Assembly: GCA_019802505.1 (NCBI GenBank) | Contig: JAFMOC010000104.1 | Location: 677,001-741,000, forward strand | DNA from: Corydoras sp. C115 | Lineage: Eukaryota; Chordata; Actinopteri; Siluriformes; Callichthyidae | Length of the DNA stretch: 64,000 bases | Direction: 5' to 3' | Shown here: positions 12,908 to 25,654 of the stretch, in pieces | Position numbering within the stretch: position 1 is the first letter of the stretch | Layout: each line of letters starts with the position of its first letter | Made by a program: the position numbers and the translations under genes | The notes under the pieces: model-generated | What the model saw: only the letters and a program-made list of their open reading frames with translations | What the model was told of the DNA's origin: nothing | The model's database searches: none

Positions 12908-13160
12908 ATCCATCCATTATCTTCCACCTTATCCTATATTAGGGTCACGGGGGGTTCCCCATACCCATCCAGGGGAGAACGTTTCGGGTGCAGGGCAGAT
13001 TCACCCAGAACAGGACGGCAATCTATCGCTGGGCACACACTCTATATGAGGCAATTTGAAGAACTCAATTGACTTGATCCGTGTTTTTGGATTGTGGGAG
13101 GAAACCGGAGAACCCAGAAGAAACCCACGCGGACACGGGGAGAACATGGAAACACCACTC
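12908..13160 (-). mobile_element. left arm of a head-to-head SINE pair
   Basis: Reverse-orientation DANA/Mermaid-like SINE from its tail (ATCCATCCATTATCTTCC) to the GGGGAGAACATGGAAAC block. It lacks the tRNA-like head and joins directly to a forward copy. Confidence 0.88.
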
Positions 13161-13432
13161 CACGGTGGCTTAGTGGTTCCCGGTTCTACCCGTGTCCGCG
13201 TGAGTTTCCTCCGGGTTCTCCAGTTTCCTCCCACAGTCCAAAAACGTGGATGAAGTCAATTGAGTTCTCCAAATTGCCTCATATAGAGTGAGAGTGAGTG
13301 TGTGCCCAGCGATAGATTGGCGCCCTGTCCTGGGTGTATCTGCCCAGCACCCGAAACGTTCTCCCCTGGATGGGCATGGGGAACCCCCCCGCGACCCTAA
13401 TTTTGGACAAAGTGGAAGATAATGGATGGATG
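13161..13432 (+). mobile_element. right arm of a head-to-head SINE pair
   Basis: Forward SINE beginning CGGTGGCTTAGTGGTT, with most of the head deleted, continuing through the body to the GATAATGGATGG tail. With the previous element it forms an inverted repeat with arms of about 250 bp and almost no loop. Confidence 0.88.
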
Positions 13433-13439
13433 GTGTAAA

Positions 13440-13960
13440 TTCCACTACATTAAAACCCTTTATATTTACTTTCATATTCACGGTGAAACGGATTGTAATT
13501 TAAGTTCAGTTGCACTTTTAGACATTACCCACAAGGTGGTGCTAGTGTAAAACCACAAACGTTCCGCTGATTACACTTGAGTCGAGATTTAGATTAAAAT
13601 ATATAATTTTCAATTGTGTTCCGCCTGCAGCTAAATATTTAATAACTTATGTTTGACTACATATTCAATTAAATCATAAACGCGAGATCAATAAGTACGT
13701 GGACTTGAGAATTCCAAATGATTGGTTTACTTTTATTATTATTGTCGTTGATGAAATAACATTTTGAGGTGCATTACGTGTTTTTATGTCTATCCTGTAA
13801 TTTAATTTCTGATTGTAATCATTTTTTCATGAAATCAAACAAACCCTGCATGAAATATTTACATGTTTTGTGACGATGATGAAACATCATGTCATTTTAT
13901 AGGTCATCCACCAGGCGGCGCGCTTACTGCAATTAGAAACAGATGCCTGATTCATTTTCA
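13440..13960. other. intergenic segment upstream of efnb3
   Basis: AT-rich unique sequence. I see no coding exon, RNA gene or transposon in it. Confidence 0.5.
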
Positions 13961-14298
13961 TATACGAATCGATTCCCCTCTAATGGAGCCGATTTGGTTG
14001 TGAGGAACGGTTCACTTCGCGGGCTCGTGCGTCGTTGCTGTCAGTCGTGGAGCGCGTGAGGTAACGAGTTGAACTGAAATTTGAAGGAGATTCGATATGT
14101 TTTTCGGGTTTATTCGCTTTTATTAAACTGGTACAAAAATTATAACCGAGTCTCGTGTGCGAGTAAAGGCGTTTAGTCACGAGGCGGGAGTTAAAAACGG
14201 CGAGCTTAAGCGAATCTGAGAAGAAACCCCGTTTTGTTTGAGGTCTTCGGTGCGTTTGAACTGAACTCTCACCTGGACCTCACAGAACTCGTGGAAAG
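13960..14298 (+). promoter_or_regulatory. efnb3: candidate efnb3 promoter and 5' noncoding exon
   Basis: CpG density rises sharply around 14000-14060 and 14150-14290 against an AT-rich background (for example CTTCGCGGGCTCGTGCGTCG). A strong splice donor GGAAAG|GTAAGT ends a putative leader exon at 14298, and an acceptor TTGTCCTCAG|ATGG lies at 14400/14401. I infer that transcription starts near 14.0 kb. No TATA box is evident. Confidence 0.5.
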
Positions 14299-14400
14299 GT
14301 AAGTAAAGTCCTCCTGAGCTGATTTCTTTCAATAAAACAAATTTATTAAACTTTTTTTATAATGATGAAAACATCTCTGTTTGGATTTTCTTGTCCTCAG

Positions 14401-14829
14401 ATGGAATTCGTGTATGGAAGGTGTTTATGAAGCTCTCGATATTTGGAGAAAGGTTGCAAAAAAAAAGAAAAAAGTAATAACTACATATCTTACAAACATT
14501 TCACTGTTTTGTAGAACCGTGATGCATATCTAGCAACTATTATAATCAACGTAAAGAATATTCGGAAGGTAAAATCAGGATGTCTAACTCCGGGAACTCT
14601 GATCAGTAACAAACATCCTTGTGAAGAATTTGTCCGATTTATGGAACTGCTTGCTTTGTGGAACATCAGTGTCCCGCTGAGGGAACTGGTGTTGGTTTGA
14701 AGGTTATGGATCCAGTGGACTTTGGTTTAATGAGATGAAGTGTGATTGAAGGACAAGAGAAGAGCAATAAGGATCTGATGAGCTTGATGCTCTGACGGAT
14801 CAAGTGGAACCACAGAGTGAACATAGAGC
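14401..14829 (+). other. efnb3: efnb3 5' leader with upstream ORFs
   Basis: If the acceptor at 14400 is used, the leader begins directly with an ATG that opens a nine-codon uORF (14401-14430). Further short uORFs sit at 14706-14738 and 14778-14795, and all terminate before the main start. An in-frame TAG at 14824-14826 fixes the upstream limit of the main frame. Confidence 0.5.
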
Positions 14830-14969
14830 ATGATGTGGAGGGTGATGGAACCACGAGAACTTCTCGAATGGCCTCCTGGATTTGCGTTCTTCGTTATCGT
14901 GCTCATGGAGAGTTTAACGGTTGCAGCAGCCAACTTGGAACCCATCTACTGGAACTCCCACAACAGGAG
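14830..14969 (+). CDS. efnb3: efnb3 coding exon 1: signal peptide and start of the ectodomain
   Basis: Encodes residues 1-46, with the hydrophobic core FAFFVIVLM and the mature start LEPIYWNS typical of ephrin-Bs. It ends in phase 2 at CACAACAGGAG|GTATGA. Confidence 0.93.
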
Positions 14970-15692
14970 GTATGAACCTGAGCAGTACAGATTCACCACA
15001 AATTAACATTTTATTGCTTTGTTATTTTATGATTTAAAATGAACCAAAAGTTTGGGTTCATCTTTTTGTTTCTTTATTTATACAACTTGATGATTGTCTG
15101 AAAAAATAAGATGAATCTCAAAATGAGTCCTTCTCCAAACTACTAACACAAAGCATTTTCCAAATGTATTTGGAAATTCTGGAACTAGAGGGACCAAGCC
15201 CTCGGCTTAGCAAAAAAAATGTGTACATTCTTTAAACGATGTAGTGTAAAGTGTGTTTTTTACACTAACTGTAATCATGTTGAGATTTAAATGGGCGTGG
15301 CTAACCTTACAGCAGGTGTTTTATACCTGGGATCTCTTTTCTTCAGCTTTTCTTCAGACTGTTACCACAGACAACGTACAATGTTTCAACACATGTTAAA
15401 ATCATGTTGAGAAATAAATAATGTGATTCTGTCACTGACAGCTTAGTTATATAGTTATAACGGTTTAAAACCCTTAAAAAAGACAACCAGCCCATGTTAA
15501 TAACTGAAGAAGCTGTAGAAAATGACAGGGCCTGCTGTCCGGTGCACTTTACTGTTACTGCCCGAGACCCTGCAGTTTACTTAAATGAATTACTGATGGG
15601 GTGCTGATTTCTGATGTTTTTCCTAGAATAAATTAGCACCACCTTAAAATGTGGGACGTTCACTTAATGCAGCCATGTCAACTGAGCAGTCC

Positions 15693-15764
<72 letters not shown>

Positions 15765-18700
15765 ATACTCTGATGGAGAGGGTCAGGATCCCAGTAGTTG
15801 GCCCTCTACTTCCTCAGCTCTTTCTGTTCTGTTTTCTTTACCGATGGTGGCGTCTCGTGGGATTCATGATTATGCTGAGAGTCATGACGGTAACTGATTG
15901 GGAGGTAACACCTAAAAGGAAAAGAAAGAAATGGGGAGCAAAGATCTAATAAAATCCTCAGGTTCCCAAAAGGGTTGTGATGTTTACTCCTGTCCCAATA
16001 GCCTCACACACACACTATCACTAAGAATTAATCTCATATAAACTCACCTTTGCCTTTTGATCTTGAATCAGACTTTGCAGGTGTCAATGCTGAGAGGTTT
16101 TGGTTCTGTCTCTTTGTCTGAACTGCAGCTTCATCTTCATCAGTTTGATCATCTGGATCTCATTTACTTCATCATGTTCAAGTGTACCTGTGATTCATCT
16201 GAGTAAAGTGTGTGTGTGATAACAGCGGGAGAAAGTTGTTATACATCTGTCTTCATGTGTCTCCTGTTATTTTTCTCCTCTCTCTCTCTCTCTCTCTCCT
16301 GCTGTTTCTTACTATCTGTCAGTCTCTTCTCCTTTCTCTCTTTTATTATCTCTATGCACGTTCCTTCTGTCTTTCTCTCTGTGGCTCTTTCTTTCTCTTA
16401 TTTGCCTCTCTTGGTCTCTCTTTCTCTTTCTATCTCTTGCTTTCTCACTTTATCTCTTGCTCTCTGTCTCTATCTCTCTGTTACACATTAATAATGAATC
16501 TATGTGAGATTAGTGAATTATTAACAAGCCAGTAGCTGATTGGAGGATGAAAGTAAATTCAACTGGGTTAAATGTTTCACATTAAAATATTTTGAGGACA
16601 AATTTGTTCATGCTGATATAGGACTGTAGTTTAGAGACTCGGAGGAAGAACCAGGATCTAAACCGAGATTTCGAGATGCTAGAGACTCGAGAGAGAGAGA
16701 GAGTGTGTGTGAGAGAATTATGCTATTGCTGAACTTCATTATATCCTAAATAACAGTTCATTACGGGCTTTAGGCAGTGACTCGTGAATAAAGTCCTAAA
16801 TTTTCTGTCTTTACTGTTTGGAAACAGCAGAGATGATTTTGAGATTTCAAATCACTCTAGGAACCTGCTAAAAGAAGTCATGTTGTGGTAATATGATTAG
16901 AAAGTGGCTCGACCAATCAGATTACAGGAGCAGTTTCTGTTTAATAAAGGAAGAGTGTTATGGGTTTCAGGTGAGCTAAACCCAAACACCCAGGTGCCTC
17001 TGATGAACGATTAGAATTTAAAGAGGATTAATTAGAATGAGCTAAAAACGGGCCTTTGCAGGCTTATGTGAGTAATTCATTATGACTCAGTGGTTTCCGG
17101 AGGTAATAGAGGTTTACATCATTAATGACGTGTGTAGTATCACTGCTAATTAAACATCTGTTTAGTTCCTGAGCAGAACAGCTGTTGATGGGGCGCTGAT
17201 ATTTTTGGAGGTTTGATGGTGATGTGAAATAGTTTCTCCCACTTGACCCCAGATCAAAGGTGTGAGTGTGTGTGTGAGGTGTGAGAAAAGTATAATCCCC
17301 TGTCCTCCACCGCTTTATTATCCTTTCATATGGAGCAATCCATCAACAAAGCAGTATGTGCAGGGGATTACTTTACCTCCACCCCTCATGCACATCTCAA
17401 AGGTTAAGCGTCCCCCTCCGTCACTCATTTTCTCTTCTTTTAACACACTTACTTTCTCCTTTTTCAGGTTTATTGCTTGTGTATGGGCGGCTTAGTGGTT
17501 AGCACGTTCGCCTCTCAGCGCTAGGGATTCCCGGTTCGAATCCCCATCTGGGTGGAGTTTCCATGTTCTCCCCGTGTCCGCGTAGGTTTCCTCCAGGTTC
17601 TTCCTCCCACAGTCCAAAAACATGGATCAAGTCAATTGAATTCTCCAAAAATTGCCCCAAATAGAGTGTGTCAGTGTGAGTGATTGTGTGCCCAGCGATG
17701 GATTAGCGCCCTGTCCTGGGTCTATCTGCCCAGCGCCCGAAACGTTCTCCCCTGGATGGGCATGGGGAACCCTCACCGCGACCCTAATATAGGATAAAGT
17801 GGGAGATAATGAATGAATGAATGCTTGTGTAGGTGAGTCTGCTCAGTGCTTGATTGCCACTCTTTCCTGTGTGTATCTGCCTAGTGCCCAATGTTCTCCT
17901 CTGCATGGGCATAGGGAACCCCACCATGACCCTAGTAGAGGTTTAAGTGGAAGATAATGAATGAGTACATTTTAAAATTTTATTCCACATGGTGTCTTGT
18001 AGTATCTTACTCCTCTTCAGTGGCATAAACTATATAGAGAAAACTACGGAGACACACCAGTTCTCATCACCACAAGATCAAGCACATAGTCAGATTTAAG
18101 GCAACTGTAAGGGTATTATGAGGACAGTTTGGGGAAGGCTTTTTTTTATTCCATCCCCAGTGCTCATGATTGAAGGGAATGAGGGAGTGAGGGTGATGAA
18201 TTAAGATGAACATTAAGATAATGAGATTGATATTTCTTTAAACTTTTGGATGTTATTTCTTCTCTGAATTTGTCTGCTGTCATTTTCTCTTTTCTGTCCT
18301 CCCTTCTTCAGTCCTGATTTTTGCTTGTCATACTCACTTTTTAATTCTCCTGTCCTGTCTCCTGTCAGTTTTCTCTATCTCTCTCTCTCTCTCTCTTTCT
18401 GTCTGTCCATCTTCCGATCACATTTTTCTGTTTCATCATCGGTTTCGTTTTCTCTTCTTTTTAATCCTGTTGCCTTAATTATTTCCACCTGATTACGTCT
18501 CTTCACTGCTTTATTCTGTATCCTTTGTCTCCCCATTATCCCTCAGCTTCCCAACTCATTTAATTACTTATTCTTTTATTTCATCTCAACCGCCGTTTCA
18601 TCCTTTTTGTCTCTTTGTTTTAACTGTTCACCCCCACTCCCAACACATGGTCACGTACAGCTCCGACCGCCTGACATTTTATGCACAGACGTAAACGAGA

Positions 18701-21700
18701 CTGAGAATCGTCTCAATCCCCAGTGCTTTGGTACGTGTGAGAGAGTGTGAATGAAAGGGAGAGACTGTGAGAGTGAGTGATACTGATTAAGGGATAAAGG
18801 GACTGGTTAAAACAGATGCGTGAGGAGGATTGAAGCCGCTTTATTGTAATGCGTTTCAGGTGGGCTTAGCCACATACACAGGTGTTCATAACAATCAGTA
18901 TTTAAACAGAAAGTTAATGGTTTTTTAAAAGCTGCACTGTATCTGACTCCCCTCCAGTTGGAGTTAAATGAATCCGACTGATATTTAAAAAGATTTTTAA
19001 AAGACTAGAAGAATAAAAAAAATTATAAATGAAATAAAATTAAATGGACAAAGGTATTGGGTCATACCTTTTAATCACTAAATCCATAGGTTTCATTTAA
19101 GCCTTTTGCCTCAACTGAATCAAATTAAGCACCTGGCCATGGATTTTAAACTATAGTGTGTGTCCAACTTAATGGGAAGAGTTTGGGTAAGGTTGTGGCT
19201 TTAACCTCATATTGAAAGCCAGGCTCTTTCACTCATCATCTGTCTGACTTTAAAAGGATCCGGATGAATAGGAAAAATCCTCGTAAACACACTTCAGAAT
19301 TATGATTAAAGTATTCCCCATGAGAGTTGAAGCTGCAGGAGCTGAAGGGTAAAATCTGTGCGCATCTCAACACCGTTGTCTGTATGTATATATATATATA
19401 TATATATATATTTCAGAAATGTTTAAGGAAAGGAGTGTTTCTTTAACAAATCATTAGTCATAATAAATAAAATCCATTAAAAACATACATGGTCTCCTAC
19501 ATTTTAAATGATTAGTTAAAAATGAAATTCAGGCAGATATACTGACGTTACTGGTGGTGTCCTCTGGTGGACAGACTATGCAATTGCAACAAATGAGATG
19601 GTAGTATCCATTCTTTTAGTTTGTTCACTTGTATGATGGATGATACTGATCTGCCATCAACCCTTATTGAGATGCTGGTTTTTCGGGTGAGCTTTAAATG
19701 AGTTCCCTCAAGTTTAGCCCTGAATCTAAATTGTAATTAAAATGGCTGTTTGTGGTAGATAAGTCTGTTTGTTGTGAAGTTGTGAACTTTGTCAGAGTGG
19801 CGTTCGCGGTGGTTTAGCTAACAGGGTTATCAGGTGTAACTCACAGCAATGCAGTCAGAGTGTGGTTGCTGTGTGGAACTCCTTACGGGTGTGTTGGTTT
19901 CATCGACAATCAGGAATGTGCTGATTATCTGAAAATTATCCTGCGCTGATAAAGACATTAAACACTCACTGAGCACTTACCACCAAAAGCTCTCACTCAG
20001 CAGCTCTCCCCGGATCTCACCACCCACACAGTCCTAATGTTCCTCCACCCACCATCCACATGGCTGCCTTCCTTCTGAGGAACACGGCCGGAGTAGCGAG
20101 AACCGTCAAAATCTGCGCTTCAAGGTCTTGATGCCAAGACCTCCTCTAAAAACCTTTGTACAGAAATGCTTAATTGTTATCTGTCTAAAAGCCTCCACCC
20201 AAAAGTCTTTAATTAGGAGGAAAATTACTCAATTAATTAAGTGTTCCGCCACTTTACATCTTACATGAACAGAATAGTTCCAATAATGGTCCATCTTTGG
20301 ACTTAAGTGGTTGATTAAAGTGAGGGGGTCTGATATACGATTCACCGACCTGTTTTTACTCTTATTGTCTGTCATATCAGTTCCACTTACAATATATACT
20401 ATAAATAAACTTTGTAGTTCTACAATCACAGACTGTAGTCCATCTGTTTTCTCGGCTGAATATTAGAGCTGTATTTGCATGTTTGTCAGTGGAGGTCTTA
20501 CTGTAACTGTTGTTTCTGCTGCTTTGAGAAGTGACATTCATTATTTTCGCTTTTTCAGGTCTGGGGGGGGGAATTGCTCTGTGAAGTGGTTAATTTTGGT
20601 CCTGACTCAGTGAAATGTCAGGCTGTTTATTAAAACATCAGTAGAGAAAGATGGATGGAGGAGAGTTGGTTATAGAGGTGATTCTCCACTTCTGAAAAGT
20701 GCTCAGCTGGAAATGTCACTCTGCTAAATGCCACAGGAGGGTTTATGTTATTGGAGGTAAAGAGGTACAGTACATACTTTAATCCTCCAGCTCGGCAAAA
20801 CATTCAGCTCCTTTAAAGTGGGAGGCGTTTTCTGTCTAGGCAGCGCTGCTGAAATGTTTCCCTTTAAATCCCCCGAGTTACCTGCTCAGTATGAGGGCTA
20901 AAGATGGCATAGAACTAAATTACCTAACTTTACTGCACCAGACAATATGGACACACCTTCTTTTTTGAGTAAAACAAGGCCCTGTCTCATTTACTGGGCA
21001 CATTGTGTATTTTTATGCGATGATATAGTATTGTTTATTTATGTGTGTGTGCAGGTTTGGGGATGAGCGCGGTTACGTGCTTTACCCACAGATGGGTGAG
21101 CGCTTGGACTTGGTATGCCCCGCCTCGTCACCCCCTACGCAGTATGAGTTCTATAAGCTGTATCTGGTGTCTGAGCGCGAGCAGGCAGACAGGTGTGAGC
21201 TGAGCGACACCTCCAACCTGCTGCTCACCTGCGACAAACCAAACGCTGACACGCGGTTCACCATCAAGTTCCAGGAGTTCTCCCCAAATCTGTGGGGCCA
21301 TGAGTTCAGGAACCTGCAGGACTACTTCATTCTGGGTAAGTTACAGTGAATTATCCTCGGTGTGATGAATAATAATGTTCAATTAATCTCTTGTGGTTCT
21401 GGGTAATTTAAACAGTCAGCACTAACATGGAAGTGTTTGTGTGGGAACTTTTCTTACTCAGTTATGATGGTACTGGAGTTTAGGAGGGTTCGATAGATGT
21501 CGGTGATGTCAGTACATCACTCATGGTGTGGTGACGTGGCCTCACTCTGCTTGGGCCCTGGGATTAATTTTTTATTGCTTTTAGTTTGAAGGTGTTTTAA
21601 ATTTATTTAGTATCTTAAAATATCAGGGCGGCACGGTGGCTTAGTGGTTAGCATTTTCTCCTCTCAGCGCTAGGGATTCCCGGTTCGAATCATTATCTGG

Positions 21701-23721
21701 GTGGAGTTTCCATGTTCTCCCCGTGTCCGCGTGGGTTTCCTCTGGGTTCTCCGGTTTCCTCCCACAATCCAAAAACATGGATCAAGATTGAGTTCTCCAA
21801 ATTGCCCCATATAGAGTGTGTCTGTGTGAGTGAGTGAGTGTGTGCCCAGCGATAGATTAACAGCGCCCTGGGTGTATCTGCCCAGTTGTATCTGCCCAGT
21901 GCCCGAAACTTTCTCCCCTGGATGGGCATGGGGAATGCCCCCGCAAACCTAATAGAGGATAAATCGGAAGATAATGGATTGATCTTAAAATATCAATTCT
22001 GATCAGAGTCTCAGATCATTGTTGGGTCTGAACTGGAGTTGGTACAGAATATAATACAGTTGCAGTGTAGCTCGGGTGCTTGGGAGCAAGACATGCAGCA
22101 AGACATGGAGTGTGTACAGATATTCATGCTTTTTTACTAAGGTCTGCATACTACATTCTATAATACTTTATAGTACATAACATTAGAACACATTAAGGTT
22201 TATTGTTAGTGGTTTAACCATTATTTATAAAACATTAAACAATGAAAAAATACATTAGTGTGTTACTAATGTGTGTGTGTGAGTGAGAGGGAGAGAAAGA
22301 GTGAGAGAGAGAATGAGAATTTGCTTTTTTTGTTTTTTTGTTTGGCTGGTTTCCAAACTACTTTTAGGAGTATTTTGTATGAGCGCTCTGAGCTTTTCAG
22401 ATCAAACATTCGATATTTGAGTACTCAGTGTACACCAAGGGGGAAGACACACACATACACAGATATACCCACACACAGACATACCCACACACAAGTGCTT
22501 GCATGTGTATGTCCTCAATAATCTGAATGCCTGACTTTTTTGCTTGCGTGTCTGTCTTTGTGCATCGGTCTCTGTGCATGTCCGTCTGTGTGCATCGGTT
22601 AAATTGTATAGTTTCAAGTCTGTGGGTGTAAACCTTCACTGTTGTATTCTGGAGCAGTAAAAAAATAAAATGAGCATCAGGAGATCTGAACCAACTGACT
22701 GATGGGTTCTAGGGTTAGGAATCACAGTCTGGACGTTTGGCTATCATTTTGGTGGTGGTTTTAGGAATTTGGAGGCATCTAGAACATGGAACTCAAGCTT
22801 ATATTTCCAGGATGGCGCATGGTACAGCAACATATAGAGATCGAGTTGGTTGAGATTAACATGGCGTGACATGTCACCTCCCTGAATTAGGTCAGCAGCA
22901 GTGTGTGTGTGTTCATGTCTAAATCTTCAGCCGAGTTCACATGGGGGGGAAGGGGGGTGTTTTAGGGACATTTTGTTACATACACAAAATTGCTGGAGTT
23001 AGCCCATCAAACATGGTGGAGGATCAGATGTTTTTTATGTTTGATGCTGCTGCTGCTGCTGCTGCTTGTACTGGAGGCTGTGACTGTTCGTAACATTATG
23101 GAATCTAAAGAGTTGAATAAGTTGAAGAAATCTGGGTCTCCATCAGAGATCACGGGTCCTCCATCAGGTCACAATACTGTTTCCAGAAAGGGTGTGATGC
23201 CAAATATTAAGCTAAATGTGGCAACAATTTTGTCTAGTCAATTTCTGTAGTTCTGAGGGCAATCTGATCAGATTTGATTTGTGTTGTTCCAATAAATGTG
23301 GATGATGGCGTTCTAGCTCAGTAGTTATGGTGTTGGGCTATCAATCTGAACATTGTGGGTTCAAATCCCAGGTCCCCAGATGTTACCAATGTGGGTCCTT
23401 GAGCAAGACCTTTAACCCTCGTTGCTTCAGGGACCCTCTGCTTGCTTTGTAAGTTGCTTTGAATAAAAAACGTCTGCTAAATGACCAAATGAATGTGAAG
23501 TATTTGTGGTAATGGATGGCTACTGACCTCATAGGATTATTATATATTAGGTTTTTGTCAGTAGGTAATATTTGAAGATCAAACAAAGAACATTTGACAC
23601 AGAGTGAAAAAAAGCATTTCCTTGATTTTTCTTGAATTGTTCTTCAGAAATAACATGGAGGCCTTTTTTTAAAAATAGATGAGAACTGCAGTTTGGGCAC
23701 CCCCACCTATGCAAGTGCATA

Positions 23722-23756
<35 letters not shown>

Positions 23757-23876
23757 AAAGCTTGTATCACTGGCTCTGTTCCAAACTGCTACAGATTCTG
23801 TTTTCAGTTCAAACATTCAACCGTGGAGTGCTTGAAGTTCCCTAGGGATCACTTTAACCTAGTATGTGTGCACCAA

Positions 23877-23907
<31 letters not shown>

Positions 23908-25243
23908 TCACACACATCGAGTTCCTGTTGAGTGAAGCACTCGTGACTGAATCACTCTGTTGGACGCTATCTAAATCCTAAATGTGAGTTTGTTTGCTGG
24001 CTGTATATCAGTTTCTGTCGTTTATTTAGTTGGAGTAGAATTTTGGGAGTCAATTTTCTAACCCTCTCACCAGCTCATCACACATTAGCTTCAATCCACG
24101 CATGCATCGTAACTTCATCTCTTTACTGTCTTTCACTTTTATCTCCTCAGTCGGAATCCACTTCCATAGTTTTTATTACTCCGTTCCAAAAGTCCAGGGT
24201 TTCTATTAATGGACTATTAGTCCGCTCCGAACCCACGTCAGGTTTCTGTTCTCTCTCTGGTTTTATAAAAGTAAATCATTTAGTATCCAGGTGCAGGAGT
24301 TAGATTAACTGTTTAGTTGATTTAAATGTTTACTGTGGATATATGAATTTACTGACACTTAAAAGTGAACAAGAGAAGTTAAGTAAAGGTGCAAACATGT
24401 CATATGACAGTGTGTGTGTCTGTGCGTGTATATATGTATAATGTATATATGTACACACACACACGTTCACACATGACCTGATTCGTCTGTGGTTGGTTGT
24501 GCAGCTTTTAAAAAGCTTCTGCTAAGTGCAACATCACTGCCGCGTTTCCTTCATCATGTTTCCCGATGAGTTTCTATAAAAGATGCATGAAGATAAAAAA
24601 GAAAGGACATTTTGGTTCAGCCTGAAATCTCTCTCAACACCTCCAGCAGACCACTCACAGTGGCATTTAGCTCCAATGCTGTAAAATATACAATCCATTA
24701 GCAGTGCGAGATAAAATACATCTACAGACAGAACATCCGATCATATTATTATTACTATAACAGCAGGGCGGCAGTGGTTAGCACGTTTGCCTTTCAGCTC
24801 TGGGGATCCAGGTTCGAATCCCAATCTGATTGGAGTTTCCATGTTCTCCCTGTGTTCACATGCGTTTTGTCCTGGTTCTCTGGTTTCCTCCCACAGTAAA
24901 AAAAAAAACTTGCCCCACGTAGTGTGTGTTTGTGTGTATGTCTGTGTGAGTGAATGTGCTCAGAGATAGATTGGCGTCCTGTCCTGGGTGTATCTATATC
25001 CCGAAATATTCTTCCCTGGAGATCTTGCCCCCCACATTAATAGAGGATTAAGCGGAAGATAATAAATAAATTATTACATCAACAACAGAATTCTGAATAT
25101 GTTGGGCAGCTGTGTGGCAGAGGTTAGTATAACTGCCATATAAGATGGACTATTGGTTGTAATTGTAGAACTACAAAGTCCATCTTTGTGGTCAGTGTAT
25201 TGTTGTGGTCAGTATTTTGGACATGTATGTAAAAACATGGGCC

Positions 25244-25324
<81 letters not shown>

Positions 25325-25611
25325 TAATGTATGTATGTGTGTATTTGTATTTGTGTGCATTTGAGTGCAACACTAATAAAAAAAAAAGTACATTATCTGT
25401 AACATTAAAGACTCAGTTGTGCTTCAGTTTATTATAAAGTAGTTTTTATTCTTAATGTCGAACATTAAAGTGGGATGTGTTGCATCTCTAATATGGAGCT
25501 TCTCTGTAGTTCTGATCTCACTATGCAACATGTCGTGCACATTTTCAAGGATTAAAGCAACACACCAAGCGAACACAGGATGCATGCTGCCAGTGTAATC
25601 CCAACATTATG

Positions 25612-25654
<43 letters not shown>

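Larger units (their letters stand above)
14970..21054 (+). other. efnb3: efnb3 intron 1 (6.1 kb)
   Basis: Contents: (TA)n/(GA)n at about 15696-15760, a pyrimidine-rich stretch at 16270-16480, SINE 17484-17822 with an older fragment behind it, a (CT)n tract near 18375, a degraded Tc1-like remnant at about 19030-19360 and (TA)n at 19387-19412. I see no coding exon. The rest is unique-looking AT-rich sequence where enhancers could lie, but none is identifiable by eye. Confidence 0.85.
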
